From contig NZ_QWLB01000018.1 in the NCBI RefSeq assembly GCF_003574355.1, positions 1 through 64,000 of the forward strand: a stretch of DNA of 64,000 nucleotides. Direction: 5' to 3'. The notes beneath the pieces are model-generated. The model searched no databases, was not told the origin of the DNA, and was given only the letters and a program-made list of their open reading frames with translations. The DNA comes from Meiothermus granaticius NBRC 107808 (GTDB lineage: Bacteria > Deinococcota > Deinococci > Deinococcales > Thermaceae). Position 1 is the first letter of the stretch, and the number at the start of each line of letters is the position of its first letter. Below, piece by piece: positions 27,796 through 35,751 of the stretch. Position numbers and translations under genes: made by a program.

Positions 27796-28482
27796 GTGAA
27801 GGCAACGCAACTGGACTTACTGGTAATTGCCCCTCACCCCGATGACGGCGAGCTGGGCTGCGGCGGACTGCTGGCTCGAGCCAAAAGCGAGGGCTTGAGC
27901 ACGGGCATCCTCGACTTGACCCGGGGGGAGCTAGGCTCTAAGGGTACGGTGGAGACCCGCGCTGAGGAGGTACGAGCCGCGTCGGCGGTTTTGGCTCTGG
28001 ACTACCGAGGCAACCTAGCGCTTACTGATGGGGCGGTGAGCGATGGTCTCGAGGCGCGGGGAAGCCTGGCCCGCTGTTTACGTGAACTGCGGCCCAGGGT
28101 TTTGCTGATCCCCCATGCTTCCGACCGCCATCCAGATCATTTGGGGGCGAGCCGTCTGGGCGCTGCGGCGGTTCACGACGCGGGGCTGCGCAAAGCCCCG
28201 GTAGAGGGCCCCCCCCACAAGGTCAGCCGGTTGCTGTTTTACCCCGGCAACTACCCGGCAATCCCCACCCTTGCCGTGGATGTATCCGCGCATATTGAGG
28301 CCTGGCAGGCTGCGGTGCTGGCCTACCAAAGCCAGTTTGAAGGTGAGCCGGTCTCTGAGACGGTAGGGCCCAGCGGGGTGGAGGCCAGGCGGGCCCTGCG
28401 CCGCTACTGGGGCAACCTGGTGGGGGTGGCCTATGCGGAGGGTTTGCTGAGCCCCCTGCCCTGGCTGACCACCCTCTGGTAG
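27796..28482 (+). CDS. bshB1: Bacillithiol biosynthesis deacetylase (PIG-L family)
   Basis: 228 aa Zn-dependent N-acetylglucosaminyl-malate deacetylase, the middle step of bacillithiol synthesis. Zn ligands are in APHPDDGELGCGG (HPDD) and HASDRHPDHLGAS; the rest (TRGELGSKGT, FYPGNYPAIPT, AYQSQF) is the BshB1 pattern. Bacillithiol is known in Deinococcota. The GTG start follows TATAAC (27783-27788) by 7 nt, leaderless. bshA and bshC are not in this window. Confidence 0.9.
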   Translation: MKATQLDLLVIAPHPDDGELGCGGLLARAKSEGLSTGILDLTRGELGSKGTVETRAEEVRAASAVLALDYRGNLALTDGAVSDGLEARGSLARCLRELRPRVLLIPHASDRHPDHLGASRLGAAAVHDAGLRKAPVEGPPHKVSRLLFYPGNYPAIPTLAVDVSAHIEAWQAAVLAYQSQFEGEPVSETVGPSGVEARRALRRYWGNLVGVAYAEGLLSPLPWLTTLW

Positions 28483-28789
28483 CCCCCGCCGATGCCTGCC
28501 CCAAGGCCAGCTCGAGGTGTGCAGTATAACCGCAGCCTCTGGGTTACGGGGTTACGTTACCCCTGTTTGCTGCGAGCAGCAGCCTTATAGCGCAAATAAC
28601 GGCGGACCCTTTGGCCTTCCAGAAGGGGTCTTGGATTAAGATCGTCACCCCTTACGTAACGGTCATTTGCGCATGGCACAAGGCTTTTGCCGACTATCCT
28701 GACAACAGGAAAGAGCGCATGCGAGGACGGTGGAGCGTGAGGAGCACCCAGGCCCTAACTAAAGATGCCACAAGCAGGGGAGAGCCGAT
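28483..28789. other. 307-bp gap with palindromic TTACGT sites, no clear gene
   Basis: No convincing coding frame; a 61-codon frame from 28611 has no supporting features. Two related sites stand out: GGGG-TTACGTTA-CCCC at 28548-28563, preceded by another GTTACG, and TTACGTAA, a perfect 8-bp palindrome, at 28652-28659, 104 bp apart. A small hairpin (GCTGC-GA-GCAGC) lies near 28570. TATCCT at 28695-28700 could be the -10 box for the next gene. Read as a regulatory region. Confidence 0.5.
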
Positions 28790-29161
28790 ATGCTAAGGCC
28801 CGTGGCTGCTGCTAAAGAAGCGATTTTGATTATGGATTCGCGCAGTGCCCAGAAGGGGTTGCGGGGCTCGGGGCTGAGCGCTTCGTGGTCAAAGCTTTAT
28901 AAGGCTGGGGGGGTGTACCTCGATCTCTCGCTCAAGCTCGAGGGGAGCGGTGCGGTGTTGCTGGGGCAGGTGATCACCGAGTCCAAGCAGCCCAAGGTGC
29001 GCACCCTGACCCTGTTGGACTCCAGTGGGGCCCCGGTGGCCTCGAGCCCGGTGAGCGATTACGGCGGGTTCCGCCTCGAGCTCAAGGATCAGGGGGATTA
29101 CGCGCTGGAGTTCAGCTTGGGGGGAGAGACCTTCAAAGTGGAGGGCCTCGAGGTGTTCTGA
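28790..29161 (+). CDS. Unknown protein with a beta-sandwich, carboxypeptidase-regulatory-like domain
   Basis: 123 aa. After a short charged N-terminus, residues 45-123 alternate beta strands and turns (VLLGQVITESKQPKVRTLTLLDSSGAPVASS... YGGFRLEL... YALEFSLGGETFKVEGL, cut here for brevity), the usual look of an Ig-like or carboxypeptidase-regulatory domain. No signal peptide or membrane helix. GGGGAGAG precedes the ATG at 28790; ATG 28832 is an alternative. It is the first gene before the GGDEF and CHAT genes and may be part of the same system, though a hairpin and a probable promoter lie between them. Confidence 0.65.
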   Translation: MLRPVAAAKEAILIMDSRSAQKGLRGSGLSASWSKLYKAGGVYLDLSLKLEGSGAVLLGQVITESKQPKVRTLTLLDSSGAPVASSPVSDYGGFRLELKDQGDYALEFSLGGETFKVEGLEVF

Positions 29162-29351
29162 TCCGGGGGTGTGAAGGGAGCTCGCCGGCTTTACCCTTTA
29201 CCGGATCATCAGGGATTTCATACCGCCGGGTATAAGCTAATGCAGTATGGGGCTGCGCATGCGTTAGGAACCGCAGCCGGGTGCCCGGAGTGGATTGCAC
29301 ATACTTGGATAGACCAGAGGGTTCTGTCTTTCCGCCGTTCCTGGGGGCGGG

Positions 29352-29357
29352 TACAAT
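29352..29357 (+). promoter_or_regulatory. Probable -10 box of the GGDEF-CHAT operon
   Basis: TACAAT, 65 nt before the GGDEF start codon. No clear -35 box. The leader it would produce contains the hairpin at 29372-29387. Confidence 0.45.
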
Positions 29358-29371
29358 CTCGAGCCAGAACA

Positions 29372-29387
29372 AGGGGGTTGGCCCCCT
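29372..29387 (+). terminator. Terminator-like hairpin in the GGDEF leader
   Basis: Stem AGGGGG / CCCCCT with loop TTGG, followed by GTTGTTTTCC. It lies downstream of the TACAAT box and 35 nt before the GGDEF ATG. It is either the end of the 28790 transcript or an attenuator. Confidence 0.5.
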
Positions 29388-29421
29388 GTTGTTTTCCTGA
29401 GCAGTTTCAAGCAGGATAGCC

Positions 29422-31398
29422 ATGCCTTCTACCCCGCCTCGACGCCCGCTCCGGCTCAACCGCCCCCCCAGTGGGGGGATTGGCCTCGAGTGGCTGCAAA
29501 GCCTACTGGCCTCGCGCACCAGCGAAGCCCTGCACGCTCGGGTATTGGCGGGGCTCCTGCACGGCCTAAAGGGGGTCGAGCAGGCCTTGCTGTGGGTTAA
29601 GGATGGCCATCGGCGCTTTCAGCTGGTGGCCGCTGAAGGGTTACCGGCCGGATTGGTGCGGGGGCTCGAAGGGGTCAGCGAGGCGGCTTTGCGCGGTCGG
29701 TACGGCAGCCAAGGCTGGCCTGAGTCCAGCTTGCAGGAGGAGGAACCGCACCCTCTGCGGGTGCTGCTGGGAGAACGCCTGCCGCCAGGGTTGAGCCAGG
29801 TGAACCGGTCTGGCGCGGTACTTACTCTGCCCATAACCGCCGAAGACGAGGTTTGGGTGGTGGTGCAGCTTTGGGCTTTGGAGGCCCGGGCCTTGGGCCC
29901 CGAGGCCCGCGGGTGGGCGGCTGAGTACCTGGGCCAGGCGGGGCCGGTGTTGCGGGAGTTCCATTTGCGCGAACGGGCCGAGCGACAAGCCCTGTGGCTC
30001 GCGGCCATCAACGCCTTGCTGCGGGCCCCCCGTGAACAGGCCCTCGAGGTCACCCTTCAGGACGCTCTCGAGGAGATCACCCGGCTTTCTGGGGCGGAGG
30101 GGGCGCGGTTGGTGTTGTTGGAGGAGGGGGTGCGCAGCCTGGCCCAGGCGGGATGGGGGGCCGGGGTTCCGGTAGAAGCGGCAATCGGGCCGCAGTTGGT
30201 CAAGCTGGCCCAGCGGGGGGAACAGGTCAGTATTCCCCACTATGAGCTGTATCCTGGCCACCAGGCCGAGCTGGTCAAGGCCGGGTTGCGCAGCCTGTTT
30301 CTCCTGCCCATTCAGCGCGAAACTCAAGAGGGAGCGGCGCTCCTGCTCTTCAGCACCCGTACCCCCTGGTTGCCGGATGCCCAGACCCAGGCGCTGCTGC
30401 TGGATATGGCAGCGGCCATCGGGGTGGTGCGGCGCGAGTGGACCCTGCAGCGCGAGCTGGCCTGGGCAGCCTACACCGATCCCCTCACCGGGCTGGGCAA
30501 CCGTCGGGCCTTCGAGCGCGATCTGGCTCATCTCTCCGCTAAAAACTACGGTCGTACGGTGGTGTTGGTGCTCTTGGACCTGGATGGCTTTAAGGGCATC
30601 AACGACACCTATGGCCACGTTCATGCGGACCACGTGCTGATCCGGCTGGGTGGGGCCCTGCGGGCCAAGGCTCGAGCGGGGGACCGGGCCTACCGGCTGG
30701 GGGGGGATGAGTTTGCCCTAATTATCGAAGGGCCCCAGAGCCTAAACCCTGCCCGTACGGCGGAACGCTACCGGGCGCTCTTCGAGGAGGTTCGCGTCTC
30801 GGATAGCGAGTATTTACGGGCCAGCCTGGGATACGCGGTGCTCCAAGACGTCACCGAGTTAAACCAGCTCTGGCGCGAGGCCGATGATGCCATGTACCGG
30901 GACAAGGCCATGCGCCGCACCCAAACCCCCCTTTTTGCCCTGCCGCAGGGGCGGGCCAGCGTCCTGCAGGTGCTCAGCACCCCGCTGGCTCGAGTGGCCC
31001 GGCGGCTGGGTTATGCCGCCGGGCTGCTGCCGGAGGAGCTGGAAGCCCTCATGGCGGCCTGCTTTGTGTTGGAGCAGAAGCAGCAGGAAATAGAACCCCT
31101 CGAGCTTTCCGAGGGGGAGCAACGGGCTGCGGCCCGCATCTTGAGCTTCCTGGGCGCCCGTTGGGATGGCCACAGTATGCCGGGGGTGAAGGGGGAGCAT
31201 ATCCCTAAAACCGCCCGCATCTTGGCCCTGGCCAGCGAGCTGGTCAAGCTGCTGCGCCCGGCTCGAGGGCACCCGCTGCCATTGGAAGAGGCCCTGAGGC
31301 AGGTGGAGGTGAGCGCGGGCTCGCGCTTCGATCCGGGCCTGGTTGAGCTGCTGTTGCGGCTCAAGAATGAACTGGGGCTTGAAGACTCCGCGGCTTGA
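29422..31398 (+). CDS. GAF-GAF-GGDEF diguanylate cyclase with degenerate HD-GYP domain
   Basis: 658 aa, no signal peptide or membrane helix. Two GAF-like sensor domains (about 15-165 and 185-340), then a GGDEF domain from TDPLTGLGNRR (about 352), with intact GGDEF at 427-431 and an inhibitory I-site RxxD (RAGD, 418-421) exactly five residues before it, so c-di-GMP synthesis with product inhibition is expected. Residues 500-658 align in layout with an HD-GYP phosphodiesterase but have lost its catalytic residues: the LHDIG position reads VLEQK (about 549-553), and the HHExxDGxGYP motif reads LGARWDGHSMP around Arg580, while KGEHIPKTARILALA and FDPGLVELLL remain. The next gene starts 24 nt later. 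Confidence 0.88.
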   Translation: MPSTPPRRPLRLNRPPSGGIGLEWLQSLLASRTSEALHARVLAGLLHGLKGVEQALLWVKDGHRRFQLVAAEGLPAGLVRGLEGVSEAALRGRYGSQGWPESSLQEEEPHPLRVLLGERLPPGLSQVNRSGAVLTLPITAEDEVWVVVQLWALEARALGPEARGWAAEYLGQAGPVLREFHLRERAERQALWLAAINALLRAPREQALEVTLQDALEEITRLSGAEGARLVLLEEGVRSLAQAGWGAGVPVEAAIGPQLVKLAQRGEQVSIPHYELYPGHQAELVKAGLRSLFLLPIQRETQEGAALLLFSTRTPWLPDAQTQALLLDMAAAIGVVRREWTLQRELAWAAYTDPLTGLGNRRAFERDLAHLSAKNYGRTVVLVLLDLDGFKGINDTYGHVHADHVLIRLGGALRAKARAGDRAYRLGGDEFALIIEGPQSLNPARTAERYRALFEEVRVSDSEYLRASLGYAVLQDVTELNQLWREADDAMYRDKAMRRTQTPLFALPQGRASVLQVLSTPLARVARRLGYAAGLLPEELEALMAACFVLEQKQQEIEPLELSEGEQRAAARILSFLGARWDGHSMPGVKGEHIPKTARILALASELVKLLRPARGHPLPLEEALRQVEVSAGSRFDPGLVELLLRLKNELGLEDSAA

Positions 31399-31422
31399 TT
31401 GTGGAATGGACGCAATCGCCCG

Positions 31423-34239
31423 ATGCATCCCGAGACCGCCGTACAGTTTTTGTTGACCGAGCCCGAACCCCAGGCCCGGGCTGAATACCTTGCCGCACAC
31501 CCGCCGGATATTGGCCTGATCGAGGCCCTTAAAGCCCAGGTAGACCGCTACAAGGATACCGACAGCGCCCTGGCCCTCCTGGCCGGGGAGCGGGCGGCAG
31601 AGGCAGCGGTGTATGTGGACGATCCCCGGGCACAGCCCCTGGGGGAATGGGCCTTGGCCCTGGGGCTCACGGTGCGGGGTGATTTCACCGCGGCCATCCC
31701 ACACTACGAGCAAGCCAGGGCCAGGTTCACCGCCCTGGGTTTGAACGAGGAAGCCGCCCGGGCCGCCGTACGCCAGGTTCAAGCCTTGGCCATGATGGGG
31801 GATCTGAGCGGGGCGAGGGAGTTGGCGGAGCAGACCCGGGAGGTGTTTTTGCGCCTGGGCTTGCTGCGCGATGCGGCAAACGTGGGGATTAACCTGGGCA
31901 TCATCCTTTCCCGACTGGGGCGTATACCGGAGGCTGAAGCGGCATTGCGGGGGGCGCTCGAGGGGCTCCTGGCCATCGGAGACGAACTCGGGGTGGCCAA
32001 GGCCCACAGCAACCTGGGTCAGCTCTACCAGCAACAAGATCGCCTGAGCGAAGCGGTGGGTGAGTTTGAGACCGCGCTGGAGATCTTCCGCCGGCGGGGC
32101 CAGGTCCAGCTCGAGGCGGGCACCAGCTTGAACCTGGCCCTGTTGTACCGCAAGGAGGGGCGGCTGACCGTTGCCTTGGGGCTGCTGGACCGGGTGCGCC
32201 AGACCTATGGGGACCAGGCCCATCCGGATGCGGTGTTTGCGGGGCTCGAGGAGGCCCGTACCTATCTCGAGCTCAACCTGCTGGATGAAGCCGAGCGGTT
32301 GGCCGAAGAGCTGGTGGAGACCTTTGCCCAGCGCAGGATGGGGCTCGAGCAGGCCGAAGCCCTGGTGGTTTTGGGCTTGGCCCAAGCCAAAGCCCACCGC
32401 CTGGGCCCGGCTCGAGCCCGCCTGGAGCAGGCGGAGGGCTTGTGGAAGCGCTTGGGCAATCGGTTGCAAGCTGCCCTAACTGGGGTTTACATCGCCAATT
32501 TGCGCTTGCAGGAGGGACGGAACGGGGACTGGTCGGCGCTCGAGGCCGCGGTGCTGGGCAGCGCTCGAGCAGCGGCAGACCTGACCGAGATGCCTTCGGC
32601 CAAGGCCCTGGGGCTCAGCATTATGGCCGAGTCCCTGCTGGAAATGGGCAACCCCAGTCGGGCCCGCCTGGCCCTGGAGGAGGCCACCGCGCTGCTGTCG
32701 GGGCTGGAGGTGCCCGGCCTACAGATTCGGCTCGAAGGCCTCTTGGGGCGGGCGGCCCTGCCCGCTGACCCCGAGGCGGCTGAGGCCCATTTCAAGCAGG
32801 CGATCGCCTTGCTCGAGGGGGTGCGCTCTGGGCTGGGGGTGGATGAGTTCCGCACCGCCTACCTGGGCGATAAGCTCGATGCCTACGCCAACCTGGTAGA
32901 CCTGCTGCTGGACGCCCACCGCGACGTGGAGGCTTTTGAGTACGCGGAGCGGGCCAAGTCGCGGGCCTTGGTGGAACTGCTGGCGGCTCGCGGTGAACAA
33001 GAGGAGCCCCAGGAAGCCCAAAATGAGCGGCTGGAGCAGGAGTTGGCCCAGGCCCGGAGCTGGCTAGACCGCCTGCTTTTGGCGGAAGGTGCCTTCGACC
33101 GTGACCGCCAGGCCCGCGTGGCAGAAGCCGAGAATCGGGTGCTGCGGCTGCTGCGCGAGCTCGAGCGACAGGGCCGATCTGGATTAGCACCGCTCTCCCA
33201 GATTGGACTGGAGGAGTTTCAGAAGGTGTGCCCGCCGGACATGGTGCTGCTGGAATATTTCAGCACCGCTCGAGGGTTGGTGGCGTTTGTTCTGGAGGGG
33301 CAGGCGCTGCGGGGGGTGCGAGAGCTGGGCTCATTGGCGGAAATCACCCAGGCGCTCGAACGGTTGGAGTTCTTTCTCCACCGGGTGGCCCAGGGGGAGC
33401 CGTTCGCGCAAATCTACGGCGAAGAGGTGCTGCAGGCCTCGGTAAACGAGCAACTCCGGGCCCTGCACCGGCTGTTGCTCGAGCCGCTGAACCTGAGCCT
33501 CGAGGGGAGGTCGTTGCTGGTGGTGCCCCACGGGCTCCTCCACCGAGTCCCCTTTGCTGCCTTGTTGGGGGAGAGGGGCTATTTGTTGGATCAGGCCGAG
33601 GTTTCCCTGGCCCCCAGCGCAGCCCTTTATACCCTGTGGCGCAGGCGGAAGGGGAGCCCCAAGGGACCACTGGTGGCCTTTGGGGTGCCGCTGGAGGGTC
33701 TGCCGCAGGCGACCGAGGAGGTCGAGGCCATCGCCCGTATTGCCCGGCAGGCCCATAAGTTCACCGGGGCCGCGGCCTCGATGGGCCACTTCTTTGATCA
33801 GGCCGAGACGGCCCAGGTGCTGCACTTGGCCACGCACGGGGCGTTTCGCCCCGATAACCCGATGTTCTCCGGCTTGCGGCTTTCCGATGGTTGGCTGACG
33901 GCTCGAGACCTGTATCGCCTGCGCCTGCGGGCCGAGCTGGTGGTGCTCTCGGCCTGCGAGACCGGGGTGTCCACCCCGGTGGGAGGGGATGAGCTGTTGG
34001 GGCTGGCCCGGGGGTTTCTCTTCGCGGGAGCCCCCTGTCTGGTGGCCAGTCTGTGGCCGGTCAGGGATGAGGTGACCGCCCTCCTTATGGCCGAGTTTTA
34101 TCGCCACCTTCAGGCGGGGGCTACGGTCTCGAGCGCCCTGCGCACCGCCCAACAAACCCTGCGGAAGGCCTATCCCAACCCCTATTACTGGGCCGCTTTT
34201 GGAATTACCGGAGACGCCGAGCGACGGGTTTCAATCTAG
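31423..34239 (+). CDS. TPR-CHAT protein (caspase-like cysteine protease fold)
   Basis: 938 aa, cytosolic. Residues 1 to about 500 are helical TPR repeats (ANVGINLGIILSRLGRIPEA, KAHSNLGQLYQQQDRLSEA, SLNLALLYRKEGRL). A coiled-coil linker follows (about 520-600), then a CHAT domain (about 660-938) with the His-Cys dyad: His805 in LATHG and Cys845 in LSACETG, followed by GGDELLGLARGFLFAGA and SLWPVRDE. CHAT proteins are related to caspases and separase; several act as regulated proteases in bacterial signalling or defence. ATG 31423 is preferred; an in-frame TTG at 31399 abuts the GGDEF stop codon. Operonic with the c-di-GMP enzyme upstream. Confidence 0.9.
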   Translation: MHPETAVQFLLTEPEPQARAEYLAAHPPDIGLIEALKAQVDRYKDTDSALALLAGERAAEAAVYVDDPRAQPLGEWALALGLTVRGDFTAAIPHYEQARARFTALGLNEEAARAAVRQVQALAMMGDLSGARELAEQTREVFLRLGLLRDAANVGINLGIILSRLGRIPEAEAALRGALEGLLAIGDELGVAKAHSNLGQLYQQQDRLSEAVGEFETALEIFRRRGQVQLEAGTSLNLALLYRKEGRLTVALGLLDRVRQTYGDQAHPDAVFAGLEEARTYLELNLLDEAERLAEELVETFAQRRMGLEQAEALVVLGLAQAKAHRLGPARARLEQAEGLWKRLGNRLQAALTGVYIANLRLQEGRNGDWSALEAAVLGSARAAADLTEMPSAKALGLSIMAESLLEMGNPSRARLALEEATALLSGLEVPGLQIRLEGLLGRAALPADPEAAEAHFKQAIALLEGVRSGLGVDEFRTAYLGDKLDAYANLVDLLLDAHRDVEAFEYAERAKSRALVELLAARGEQEEPQEAQNERLEQELAQARSWLDRLLLAEGAFDRDRQARVAEAENRVLRLLRELERQGRSGLAPLSQIGLEEFQKVCPPDMVLLEYFSTARGLVAFVLEGQALRGVRELGSLAEITQALERLEFFLHRVAQGEPFAQIYGEEVLQASVNEQLRALHRLLLEPLNLSLEGRSLLVVPHGLLHRVPFAALLGERGYLLDQAEVSLAPSAALYTLWRRRKGSPKGPLVAFGVPLEGLPQATEEVEAIARIARQAHKFTGAAASMGHFFDQAETAQVLHLATHGAFRPDNPMFSGLRLSDGWLTARDLYRLRLRAELVVLSACETGVSTPVGGDELLGLARGFLFAGAPCLVASLWPVRDEVTALLMAEFYRHLQAGATVSSALRTAQQTLRKAYPNPYYWAAFGITGDAERRVSI

Positions 34240-34240
34240 G

Positions 34241-34287
34241 AAGCTGGCCCGGACCCCGCTGGGCGTTACGCCAGACCGGGCCCGCTT
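34241..34287 (+). terminator. Large hairpin after the TPR-CHAT gene
   Basis: A 12-bp stem with one mismatch (AAGCTGGCCCGG / CCGGGCCCGCTT) starts 2 bp after the stop codon; inside it is a second stem CTGG/CCAG closed by CG pairs. The T-run is weak (TCTCATC). Confidence 0.55.
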
Positions 34288-34418
34288 CTCATCTAGCCCG
34301 GTTGCCCTCCTGCACGTAAGTATTGCGTCTCATGTTGGCCCTTTGGGGTCGTGCTATCCTGATTAACGTTACATCCATGCTCGAGTTTATGTTTATAGGT
34401 CACGGATTTGGAGGGTAA

Positions 34419-34697
34419 ATGATTACGCTGCACCGCTCGGGACAATACCGATTTTTCGTGAACTCCGGCTACACGCAGGAGTCCCCCTATATCTACGTAA
34501 AACACGAAGGGCATGTGGCCAAGTTCTCGCTCAAGCCGGTGGCTTTGCAAAGCAACCAGGGGTTCTCCCGCACGGAGTTGAGCCGCTTGCAACAGGTGGT
34601 AAACGATGCGAGAGACCAGCTGCTCAAACACTGGGCCAACCGCTCCGGGGACCAGAAAGCGGTAGCGGCTCAGCTGCTCCTCAACGCCGAAGACTAA
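34419..34697 (+). CDS. DUF4160-family protein, solo
   Basis: 92 aa. The pattern GQYRFFVNSGYTQESPYIYVKHEG, AKFSLKPVAL, GFSRTELSRLQQVV and LLKHW fits DUF4160, where the family usually has a histidine-rich HFHA-type strand; here that strand reads YIYVKH. GGAGGG precedes the ATG. DUF4160 proteins are commonly paired with a DUF2442 partner in toxin-antitoxin-like loci, but none is adjacent. It follows the CHAT gene by 179 bp, on the same strand but behind a strong hairpin, so it is probably its own unit. Confidence 0.75.
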   Translation: MITLHRSGQYRFFVNSGYTQESPYIYVKHEGHVAKFSLKPVALQSNQGFSRTELSRLQQVVNDARDQLLKHWANRSGDQKAVAAQLLLNAED

Positions 34698-34716
34698 ACC
34701 CCCTTGCAGCCGCTGT

Positions 34717-34735
34717 CGCAGAAATCAATTCTGCG
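34717..34735. terminator. Convergent terminator hairpin
   Basis: Stem CGCAGAA / TTCTGCG with loop ATCAA, followed by GCTTTC; located between the DUF4160 gene and the convergent SDR gene. Confidence 0.65.
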
Positions 34736-34739
34736 GCTT

Positions 34740-35504
34740 TCACACGGGTCGTCCGGCCATGCCAAAGCTGGCGGTCATCCCGCCGTCTACGGGCAGGATG
34801 GCCCCGGTAATAAAGCTGGCCCGTTCTGAGGCCAGGAACAGCACCGCCTGGGCCACCTCCTCGGGTTTGCCCAAGCGGCGCAGGGCGTGCAGGTCTTCCC
34901 AGTCGGCGCGGGTTTGCTCCGGAGCCTCCGAGAGCTCGAGGGCCTGCAACAGGCTTTCGGTAGCGATGGCTCCGGGCGCCACCGCGTTGACCCGGACGTT
35001 GAGCGGGGCCAGATCCAGGGCCAGGGAGCGGGTTAGGTTGATCAAGCCGCCTTTAGAGGCGGTATAGGCCGCGTTGTTTTGCTCCGCGAAGAGGCCCTGT
35101 ACGCTTGCAAGGTTGACGATTGAACCCCCGCCCGCCTTGGCCATCTCCCGTGCAGCCAGGGCTGAAAGATGCATCGGGGCGGTGAGGTTTACCTCTAGGA
35201 CGCGGGCCCACTCCTCGAGCTTCACCCTGAGGGCGGAACCAGGGGCAGATATTGCAGCATTGTTGACCAGCACATGAACTGCACCCCACTGCCGCAGGGC
35301 TTCGTGGATCAGGCGTTCGCGCCCATAGGGTTGAGCGATATCGGCGTAGACGAAAAGCCCCCCCAACTGTTTGGCCACCTCGGCCCCTTCAGCTGACCAA
35401 TCGCACAGCACCAGCAGAGCCCCTTCATGGGCGAACGCCTCGGCAATGGCCCGCCCGATGCCTCGAGCCGCCCCAGTGACCAACACCACCTTCCCCTGAA
35501 ACAT
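34740..35504 (-). CDS. Short-chain dehydrogenase/reductase
   Basis: 254 aa classical SDR. Cofactor motif [17 protein letters not shown] (TGxxxGIG), LVNNAAIS, catalytic Ser in NLASVQG and YxxxK in [11 protein letters not shown]-terminal [15 protein letters not shown]. Probably NAD-dependent, judging from an acidic residue at the end of the second strand (CDWS). The substrate is unknown; 3-hydroxyacyl or sugar alcohols are typical. Monocistronic. Confidence 0.88.
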   Translation of the reverse strand: MFQGKVVLVTGAARGIGRAIAEAFAHEGALLVLCDWSAEGAEVAKQLGGLFVYADIAQPYGRERLIHEALRQWGAVHVLVNNAAISAPGSALRVKLEEWARVLEVNLTAPMHLSALAAREMAKAGGGSIVNLASVQGLFAEQNNAAYTASKGGLINLTRSLALDLAPLNVRVNAVAPGAIATESLLQALELSEAPEQTRADWEDLHALRRLGKPEEVAQAVLFLASERASFITGAILPVDGGMTASFGMAGRPV

Positions 35505-35591
35505 GCTAGAAGTGTACGCCTGTTGTCCACCGCACCCCTAGACTCGGGCAGCCTAGCTTTATACCCGTGCGGGCATAGGCCCAAAGAAACG

Positions 35592-35614
35592 GCGCCCCCG
35601 TGCATCGGGGGCGC
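35592..35614 (-). terminator. Terminator of tRNA-Leu
   Basis: A 9-bp stem GCGCCCCCG / CGGGGGCGC with loop TGCAT. On the minus strand it is followed by CGTTTCTTTGG. Lies 4 bp after the tRNA. Confidence 0.8.
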
Positions 35615-35618
35615 TGTT

Positions 35619-35705
35619 TGGTGCCGGAAACAGGACTTGAACCTGCACACCCTTGCGGGCACATGACCCTGAATCATGCGCGTCTACCAATTCCGCCATT
35701 CCGGC
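35619..35705 (-). tRNA. tRNA-Leu (CAG)
   Basis: 87 nt with encoded CCA. Acceptor stem GCCGGAA / TTCCGGC, anticodon loop TTCAGGG (anticodon CAG), a long variable arm (TGCCCGCAAGGGTG) as expected of a class II tRNA, and T loop GGTTCAAGTCC. Confidence 0.96.
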
Positions 35706-35722
35706 CCGCAGACGCAAACTAA

Positions 35723-35751
35723 ATATTATCGAGCGCTGCGGCTGGCGTCAA
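35723..35751 (-). promoter_or_regulatory. Promoter of tRNA-Leu
   Basis: Minus-strand TTGACG (35746-35751), 17 nt, TAATAT (35723-35728). The -35 box overlaps the stop codon of the upstream carbonic anhydrase gene. Same architecture and -10 sequence as the tRNA-fMet promoter. Confidence 0.85.

Noticed and set aside
28611-28796. A 61-codon frame in the 28.5-28.8 kb gap
   Set aside because: No ribosome-binding site, domain or membrane segment, and it overlaps the start of the better-supported gene at 28790.
30859-32469. A 536-codon antisense frame across the GGDEF and CHAT genes
   Set aside because: Its composition is that of an antisense shadow of high-GC coding DNA (rich in Gly, Gln, Leu, His, Pro), with no domain or ribosome-binding site, while both sense genes have clear catalytic motifs.
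31423-34239. CHAT protein as a CRISPR-associated Csx29-type effector
   Set aside because: No Cas7-11/gRAMP, cas or CRISPR repeat is nearby; TPR-CHAT proteins are widespread outside CRISPR loci.
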